DNA from: an uncultured Campylobacter sp.
Lineage (GTDB): Bacteria > Campylobacterota > Campylobacteria > Campylobacterales > Campylobacteraceae
Length of the DNA stretch: 56,984 nucleotides
Direction: 5' to 3'
Assembly: GCF_905373215.1 (NCBI RefSeq)
Contig: NZ_CAJPRT010000013.1
Location: 1-56,984, forward strand
A program made the position numbers and the translations under genes. This document shows, one piece after another, positions 51,646-56,984 of the stretch (position 1 is its first letter; every line of letters starts with the position of its first letter). The notes beneath the pieces are model-generated. The model worked only from the letters and a program-made list of their open reading frames with translations. It ran no database searches and had not been told where the DNA came from.

Positions 51646-52832
51646 AAAAAGTTTGCATCTTAGGTCTTGGATATATAGGGCTGCCGACGGCGGCGCTTTT
51701 GGCAAACAGAGGTTATAAAATCCATGGCGTTGATGTGGTTCAGAGCGTCGTAGATACGATCAATCAGGGCAAAATTCATATCGTAGAGCCGGAACTTGAC
51801 GTATTTGTTAAAAAAGCAGTGCAGAGCGGAAATTTAAAAGCAGACGTTAGGCCTGATTTCGCAGACGTTTTTATCATAGCTGTTCCGACGCCGTTTCGAG
51901 ACGGATACGTGCCAAATATCGATTATGTCATAAGTGCGGCAAAATCGATAATACCTTATGTAAAAGACGATAATATGGTCGTTTTAGAATCCACTTCACC
52001 GGTAGGTACTACCGAAAAGATAGGTGAAATTTTAAAAAATGGCGGTGTTGATATTTCTAAAATTTATATCGCTCATTGCCCGGAGAGAGTTTTGCCGGGT
52101 AAAATTTTAAAAGAGCTTACGCAAAACGATAGAATCGTGGGTGGAACTACAAAAATTGCTACTAAAAAAATAGCGGAATTTTACGCAGAATTCGTAGAAG
52201 GCGCGGTTTTGCAGACCGATGCGAAAACCGCAGAGATGTCAAAGCTTACAGAGAATTCTTTCCGCGACGTAAACATAGCCTTTGCAAATGAACTTAGTAT
52301 TTTGTGCGATAAATTCGGCATTAACGTCTGGGAGCTTATCTCGCTAGCAAATCGCCATCCGCGAGTTAATATTTTAAACCCGGGCTGCGGCGTAGGCGGG
52401 CACTGCATAGCGGTCGATCCGTGGTTTATAGTGCATGCGGGCGGCTACGAAGCGAAGCTCATCAAATCCGCAAGGGAGGTCAATGATCACAAAGCTGAAT
52501 GGTGTATTGAAAAAATCAAAAACGCCGCTTTGAAATTTGAGCTGCAAAACGGCAAAAAGCCCAAAATCGCGTGCATGGGACTTGCTTTTAAGCCCGACAT
52601 CGACGATTTGCGGGAGTCGCCTGCGCTAAATATAACTAGACGCTTGATCGCAGACGGCGTCGATGTGGTCGTCGTAGAGCCCAATATCAAGGCTCACAAG
52701 GATTTTGAGATAGTGGACTACAAAAAAGCTATTGAAATTTCGGATATTATCGCATTTTTAGTCGGACATAAGGAATTTAAGGGGCCAGAAATAGAAAAAG
52801 AAGTTTTGGATTTTTGCGGGATTTTTAGATGA
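51642..52832 (+). CDS. wecC: UDP-N-acetyl-D-mannosamine dehydrogenase
   Basis: A 396-residue NAD-dependent sugar-nucleotide dehydrogenase. It has the Rossmann motif GLGYIGLPTAALLA, VPTPF, ESTSPVGTT, the lysine/asparagine region KLTENSFRDVNIAFANEL and catalytic Cys in NPGCGVGGHCIAVDP. It oxidises UDP-ManNAc to UDP-ManNAcA. It is coupled to wecB and overlaps the next gene as ATGA. Confidence 0.95.
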   Translation: MKKVCILGLGYIGLPTAALLANRGYKIHGVDVVQSVVDTINQGKIHIVEPELDVFVKKAVQSGNLKADVRPDFADVFIIAVPTPFRDGYVPNIDYVISAAKSIIPYVKDDNMVVLESTSPVGTTEKIGEILKNGGVDISKIYIAHCPERVLPGKILKELTQNDRIVGGTTKIATKKIAEFYAEFVEGAVLQTDAKTAEMSKLTENSFRDVNIAFANELSILCDKFGINVWELISLANRHPRVNILNPGCGVGGHCIAVDPWFIVHAGGYEAKLIKSAREVNDHKAEWCIEKIKNAALKFELQNGKKPKIACMGLAFKPDIDDLRESPALNITRRLIADGVDVVVVEPNIKAHKDFEIVDYKKAIEISDIIAFLVGHKEFKGPEIEKEVLDFCGIFR

Positions 52833-53787
52833 GAAATATTCCTAAATTGGCAATTATCGTTCCTTGTTATAACGAAGAGCAGGTTTTAGGCGAAACCATA
52901 AAAAGATTGAGCGAGACTCTAGAAAATTTAATCGATAAAAAAAGATTGAAAGCGATAGTTTTATTTTATACGTCGATGATGGTAGCGAGGATAGTACTTG
53001 GAATATAATAAAATCGTCTAGTGCTACAAATTTATCCACTAAAGGCATAAAACTTTCTAAAAACGAAGGCCATCAAAACGCCTTATTGGCAGGAATAGAG
53101 TATGTAGAAGATAAATGCGATTGCCTAATTTCTATTGATGCAGATTTGCAACAAGATGAAAAGTCTATGATACATTTTACTGATTCTTACGTGAATGGAT
53201 GCGATGTTGTACTCGGCGTCAGGAACGATAGAATGTGTGATTCTTTTTTTAAAAGAGCAACTGCATTAGGCTTTTATAAATTAATGAATTTAATGGGGGT
53301 GGATATTATTAAAAACCATGCGGACTATAGATTGCTTAGTAGTAAGGCCATTAGAATGCTGCTTAGTTTTAAGGAAGTCAATTTATTTTTAAGAGGGCTT
53401 GTTCTTTTAATTGGACTAAAAACAGAGTATATATATTTTGATGTTAAAGACAGGTATGCAGGCAAATCAAAATATACACTAAAAAAGATGTTTACCTTCG
53501 CATGGGACGGCATAACTTCATTTAGCGTGGTTCCTTTAAGATTGATAACGTTAATAGGCTTTATCGTTTTTTTTGTTAGCTTGATAATGGGTGGGAGTGT
53601 GTTGTATTCTGTTATTGCTAATAAAACGGTGCAAGGGTGGGCCTCTACTGTTTTACCTATATACTTTATGGGAGGAATTCAACTTATGTGTCTTGGTGTA
53701 ATCGGCGAGTATATAGGTAAAATCTATAAAGAAACAAAAAGAAGACCAAGGTATTTTATAGAGGATATTACTGATGAAAAAAGTTAA
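52829..53787 (+). pseudogene. GtrB/DPM1-like polyprenyl-phosphate glycosyltransferase, frameshifted at an A7 tract
   Basis: It starts at ATG 52829 (MRNIPKLAIIVPCYNEEQVL) and shifts frame before the DDGS motif. The run of seven A at 52937-52943 is the likely site: one more A gives DKKKIESDSFILYVDDGSED and an uninterrupted protein of 319 residues. The distal part reads in another frame through NEGHQNALLAG and DADLQQDE to the C-terminus, with two membrane helices (about residues 235-300) typical of GtrB. Such enzymes load a sugar onto undecaprenyl phosphate. The shift may be phase variation, recent decay or a base-calling error. It lies directly in the wecBC polysaccharide locus. Confidence 0.85.
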
Positions 53788-54460
53788 TTTTGATGAGTAC
53801 AGTAAAAACTATGACGATATAATGCAAAAACAGCACAAAAAATTCGGCGACATAAAATACTATGCGGAGTACAAGATAAAAATACTAAGCGATATAGTAA
53901 AAAGACGAAATCAAAAGCTAAAAATACTTGAATACGGATGCGGTACGGGTAGAAATTTACCGTATATAGTAGAAGCATTTCGCGAATCGTCCGTTTTTGG
54001 ATTTGATATCTCAAAAGAAAGTTTAGAGATAGCAAGGCAAAATAATAAAGAAGTAAAGATTATAGAAACAAATGAAGAGCTAGCTTGCTACAACGGATAT
54101 TTCGACGTGATTTTTATAGCGGGCGTATATCACCATATAGAACCTAGCCTACGAGATTACGTGACATCTAATGTATTTAAACTAGCTGCCGATAATTGCA
54201 ATGTAGCGGTTTTTGAACACAATCCCTATAATCCTCTTACAAGACGTATGGTATCTACTTGCGAATTTGATAAAGATGCCGTTTTGCTATCAAAAAAAGA
54301 GTTGCAATCTATTTTTTTGATAGCCGGATTTAAAGATAACGGTAGCGCATATACGTTATTTTTTCCTCCTATTTTAAAATCGCTCTCTTTTTTGGAGAAA
54401 TTTTTAAAATGGCTTCCGCTTGGCGGTCAATATTATATTGCGGTAAAGAAATCGGTCTAA
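53774..54460 (+). CDS. Class I SAM-dependent methyltransferase
   Basis: A 228-residue protein with motif I LEYGCGTGRN, an acidic residue after the second strand (FGFDISKESLEIA) and FIAGVYHHI, a ubiquinone-biosynthesis-type methyltransferase fold. Its place between two GTs and a flippase gene makes a polyprenyl-linked sugar or polysaccharide a likely substrate. It overlaps the GtrB-like gene by 14 bases. AT-rich. Confidence 0.85.
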   Translation: MKKVNFDEYSKNYDDIMQKQHKKFGDIKYYAEYKIKILSDIVKRRNQKLKILEYGCGTGRNLPYIVEAFRESSVFGFDISKESLEIARQNNKEVKIIETNEELACYNGYFDVIFIAGVYHHIEPSLRDYVTSNVFKLAADNCNVAVFEHNPYNPLTRRMVSTCEFDKDAVLLSKKELQSIFLIAGFKDNGSAYTLFFPPILKSLSFLEKFLKWLPLGGQYYIAVKKSV

Positions 54461-54852
54461 TGCGTTACGATATTTCTTTATTAAAGTATTTGCTCGTAGG
54501 CGTTATTAATACTATATTTGGATATGCAATAATCTTTACTTTACTTTATTTTGGAGCCATTGCGGAAATAAGTAATTTTATCGGTTATTTCGTATCGATA
54601 TTTATATCTTTTTATTTAAATAAGTATTTTAGCTTTAATGACGATTCAAAAAATAAAATCCAAATATTTAAATTTATAATTTCAATGGGAACATCATACG
54701 TCTCGAATTTGGCTATTATGTCTTTCTCCTACCGATTTCTTAGCGTAAACGCATATATTAGTCAAATTTTAGGCGGCTTTGGATATATTTGTATAGGATA
54801 TTTACTATCTAAAAATTGGGTTTTTTGTCGCCAAGCTAAGGTTGCAAGATGA
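54460..54852 (+). CDS. GtrA-family membrane protein
   Basis: A 130-residue protein with four membrane helices (LLKYLLVGVINTIFGYAIIFTLLY at the start, LNKYFSF after helix 2), the GtrA family. GtrA proteins help flip or handle lipid-linked glucose or other sugars made by GtrB. The ATG at 54460 overlaps the stop of the methyltransferase gene; an earlier in-frame ATG lies deep in that gene and would add a non-family extension. Confidence 0.85.
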   Translation: MRYDISLLKYLLVGVINTIFGYAIIFTLLYFGAIAEISNFIGYFVSIFISFYLNKYFSFNDDSKNKIQIFKFIISMGTSYVSNLAIMSFSYRFLSVNAYISQILGGFGYICIGYLLSKNWVFCRQAKVAR

Positions 54853-55982
54853 TAAAAACGATCATGCCAACTAGAATGAACGATATGCAACAAGCAATCG
54901 AATGCCTTGATAGGAACGGCATTATCGGCATTGCATATTACGACAAATACGGTTTTGAAAATTTTGCGCGCGGGGCCGATGATAAGGGCTTATATTTTTT
55001 CACTCAAGTTATGCATAAAATTTTTAATCTAAATTTAGAACAAATTATTATTTTGTTTCATATCGTATTTATCGGAGTCGGTTTCATAGTCTTTTGTATA
55101 GGCTGGATGTTATTTTTAAAAACTAATCTTGCAAAAATAGTTTCGGTAGTTGCAGTGTCAATACTTTCCGGATTGGTTTATGTAATAGGCGACGTGTATA
55201 TTATGTTTTATTTTATGTCGTCTTTCGTGCCGCTATTTTTATATTTGATTGATAAAAATAACAAAAAAAATATTTTTTTTATGTTGGTTATCTTAGCTTA
55301 TTTTTCAGTAGTATCGCATATTATACGCTCTTACTCTTTTGTGCCGACTGTTCTTTTTGTTCTGATTTATTTATTTTTTAATTTAAAATCTTCTATAAAA
55401 TATTACTATATTTCATTTTTAATATTAAGTATTTTTGCCGGCTATGCTTCTTATAAGGTATATGAAAATAGCATTAATAATAAACTAATAGAGCTAAATG
55501 CGGATGCAAATTTAAACACTAAGCACGTTTTTTGGCATTCGGTATATATAGGCTTAGGTTATGTGGATAACGAATATATACCGCATTATCTCGACGAGGT
55601 AGCTATGCAAAAGGTTTATTCGATAGATCCTAGTATTAAGTATTTATCAAAAGAGTATGAAGAGGTATTAAAAAATGAAACATTTAAATTTATTAAAGAG
55701 CATAAGATGATTGCGATACAAAATTTTGGTGCTAAATTTGGCGTTATGTTCTTATACTTTTTGATTTTTTCAAATATCGGTTTTTATTGTTTTTATGCTT
55801 CAAAAAATAGAAAAAATAGGGAATTTTTCCTTCCATGTTTATGCGCCTTGTGTTTCAATGCGATTTTTGGATTCTTGGTTGTTCCTTCTGTAAATTATTT
55901 ATTGGGCTTCGTGTCGTTTAGCGTAATTTTTGCGATATACTACATAAATAATTATATTAATGAAAAAAGGTTTTTAAGATGA
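54849..55982 (+). CDS. Multi-pass membrane protein of the polysaccharide locus
   Basis: A 377-residue protein with about nine hydrophobic helices, a soluble loop at about 205-275 (VFWHSVYIGLGYVDNEYIPHYLDEVAMQ in part) and an N-terminal acidic stretch. It follows GtrA and GtrB, the place usually occupied by the serotype-specific GtrC-like transferase that moves the sugar onto the polymer outside the cytoplasm, so that role is likely by context. I cannot place it in a family by sequence. It starts in the GtrA gene's end (ATGA) and is AT-rich. Confidence 0.7.
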   Translation: MIKTIMPTRMNDMQQAIECLDRNGIIGIAYYDKYGFENFARGADDKGLYFFTQVMHKIFNLNLEQIIILFHIVFIGVGFIVFCIGWMLFLKTNLAKIVSVVAVSILSGLVYVIGDVYIMFYFMSSFVPLFLYLIDKNNKKNIFFMLVILAYFSVVSHIIRSYSFVPTVLFVLIYLFFNLKSSIKYYYISFLILSIFAGYASYKVYENSINNKLIELNADANLNTKHVFWHSVYIGLGYVDNEYIPHYLDEVAMQKVYSIDPSIKYLSKEYEEVLKNETFKFIKEHKMIAIQNFGAKFGVMFLYFLIFSNIGFYCFYASKNRKNREFFLPCLCALCFNAIFGFLVVPSVNYLLGFVSFSVIFAIYYINNYINEKRFLR

Positions 55983-56984
55983 TACAAGCAATAGTTAAAA
56001 AAGGTAAAGTTTTAGCAGAGCAGATCCCAGCCCCGAGCGTTTCAAAGGGATGCGTTCTTATAAAAGTAGTAAATAGCTGCATATCGGCGGGCACCGAGAT
56101 AAGCGGCGTATCAAATAGCGGCAAGAGTCTGATTAGAAGGGCCTTAGAGCAGCCGGAGAACGTAAAAAAAGTCATCAATATGGTGAAATCCGACGGCATA
56201 GCCAGCGTTTATGCGAAGGTAAAGGGCAAGCTTGATAGCGGAAGCCCGACCGGCTATTCGCTTAGCGGCGTCGTCATAGCAGTCGGAGAGGGCGTTTCAA
56301 ATTTTGAGATCGGAGAGCGCGTCGCCGCAGCCGGCGCAGGGCTTGCGAACCATGCAGAATACGTAGACGTGCCTAAAAATTTAGTTATGAAAATGCCGCA
56401 GGATATGGACTTTGAGCGAGCTTGCACCGTGACGCTCGGCGGCATAGCGATGCAAGGCGTTAGGCGGATCGATCTAAGGCTGGGCGAGACCTGCGTAGTC
56501 GTGGGAGCTGGGATTTTAGGGCTTCTTGCGGTGCAGATGCTTAAAATTTCAGGGGTAAGGGTTGCGGTCAGCGATTTTGATGATAGACGCTTGCAGATAG
56601 CCAAAGAGTACGGCGCCGAGCTAATTATCAATCCTTCAAAGGAAAATTTGCTAGACGTCGTTTCATCTTGGAGCGGTGGGCACGGCGCCGACGGCGTGCT
56701 ATTTACCGCCGCTACGAGCAGTAGCGAGCCGCTATCTCAAAGCTTTCAGATGTGCAAGAAAAAGGGCAGAGTGGTGCTCGTAGGCGTTGCCGGCATGCAG
56801 ATCAATAGAGAGGATATGTATAAAAAGGAGCTCGATTTTCTCATCTCCACCTCTTATGGTCCTGGTCGCTACGACAAGAGCTACGAAGAGCAGGGACTTG
56901 ATTATCCGTTTAGCTACGTCAGATGGACTGAAAATCGAAATATGAGCGAGTATCTAAGGCTGGTAAATGAAAATTTGATAAAGC
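55979..56984 (+). CDS. Bi-domain oxidoreductase, N-terminal medium-chain dehydrogenase part (cut by window edge)
   Basis: About 335 residues are visible with no stop before the edge. The protein opens MIQAIVKKGKVLAEQIPAPSV, continues with NSCISAGTEIS, GYSLSGVVIAVGEGVSNFEIGERV and a Rossmann VVVGAGILGLLAVQML, the zinc-type alcohol dehydrogenase pattern. Homologues in O-antigen and capsule loci fuse this domain to a Gfo/Idh/MocA domain, which would lie beyond the window. It probably modifies a nucleotide sugar. AAAAGG is eight bases before the ATG, which overlaps the stop of the previous gene. Confidence 0.75.
   Translation, partial: MIQAIVKKGKVLAEQIPAPSVSKGCVLIKVVNSCISAGTEISGVSNSGKSLIRRALEQPENVKKVINMVKSDGIASVYAKVKGKLDSGSPTGYSLSGVVIAVGEGVSNFEIGERVAAAGAGLANHAEYVDVPKNLVMKMPQDMDFERACTVTLGGIAMQGVRRIDLRLGETCVVVGAGILGLLAVQMLKISGVRVAVSDFDDRRLQIAKEYGAELIINPSKENLLDVVSSWSGGHGADGVLFTAATSSSEPLSQSFQMCKKKGRVVLVGVAGMQINREDMYKKELDFLISTSYGPGRYDKSYEEQGLDYPFSYVRWTENRNMSEYLRLVNENLIK

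Noticed and set aside
53086..53787. Independent 233-residue glycosyltransferase starting at TTG 53086
   Set aside because: It lacks the N-terminal nucleotide-binding part, and homologous sequence continues upstream in two frames. It is the distal part of the frameshifted gene.
1..56984. tRNA or rRNA genes
   Set aside because: I looked for TPsiC-like GGTTC words with matching stems and for rRNA signatures and found none I could support. A covariance-model scan would be decisive.

Overview
The window looks like a chromosomal segment of a GC-rich Campylobacter of the oral type (C. gracilis, C. rectus or C. showae would fit; I cannot name the species). The evidence is gene content and order. The blocks pyrH-rpoZ-spoT-tyrS-(NMO)-amidase, rluD-FN3 lipoprotein-trmB-ftsE-ftsX-M23 and yajC-secD-secF-DUF6394-leuS-lptE-folC-M23-mfd-DUF815 follow, as I recall it, the order in C. 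jejuni. Intergenic DNA is full of AAATTT and GAATTC words. No rRNA, tRNA or CRISPR was recognised.

Layout. 1-1.2 kb: a 9-bp tandem repeat at the left edge and a long non-coding stretch rich in AAATTT. 1.2-5.8 kb (+): a CXXCXGXG zinc-finger membrane protein, a Sel1-repeat protein, a histidine phosphatase and a C-terminal remnant of formate-tetrahydrofolate ligase. 6.2-12.2 kb (-): accessory genes (pyrimidine-dimer glycosylase, D-serine dehydratase-like PLP enzyme, VWA protein, EamA transporter, two paralogous membrane proteins). 12.4-16 kb (+): a probably Fur-regulated PepSY membrane protein, then two AT-rich paralogues behind a perfect 185-bp direct repeat. 16-25.2 kb (-): YjjB/YjjP exporter, EnvC-like LytM protein, FtsX, FtsE, TrmB, FN3 lipoprotein and RluD-family synthase. 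25.2 kb (+): RodA. 26.4-36.7 kb (-): two small membrane proteins, cell-wall amidase, NMO-like flavoenzyme, TyrS, SpoT, RpoZ, PyrH and Lnt. 36.7-50.4 kb (+): the Sec/LeuS/LptE/FolC/M23/Mfd operon, ending in a MagIII-like glycosylase. 50.5 kb to the end (+): a surface-polysaccharide locus with ManNAcA synthesis (WecB, WecC), an AT-rich GtrB/methyltransferase/GtrA/membrane-protein module, and an oxidoreductase cut by the window edge.

How the genes work together. Much of the window concerns the cell envelope. FtsEX plus a catalytically degenerate EnvC-like protein and a periplasmic AMIN amidase form a plausible septal peptidoglycan-splitting system. RodA and a catalytically intact M23 endopeptidase act on side-wall shape. 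Lnt, LptE, YajC-SecDF and the polysaccharide genes build the outer envelope. Information-processing genes (TyrS, LeuS, TrmB, RluD, RpoZ, SpoT, Mfd) sit in the same operons.

Most unusual feature. The hexamer RAATTY (AAATTT, AAATTC, GAATTT, GAATTC) is hugely over-represented. It saturates non-coding DNA and also appears to build large low-complexity inserts inside conserved enzymes (TrmB about 335 aa, RluD-family about 240 aa, FolC about 150 aa), protein tails, and a 365-bp segment flanked by 10-bp direct repeats. RAATTY is the methylation motif (orphan methyltransferase CtsM) needed for DNA uptake in C. jejuni. My main hypothesis is that these tracts are an accumulated DNA-uptake or self-recognition signal that has invaded coding sequence. 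Other points: a glycosyltransferase broken by one base in an A7 tract, and a perfect direct repeat in front of two divergent paralogues.
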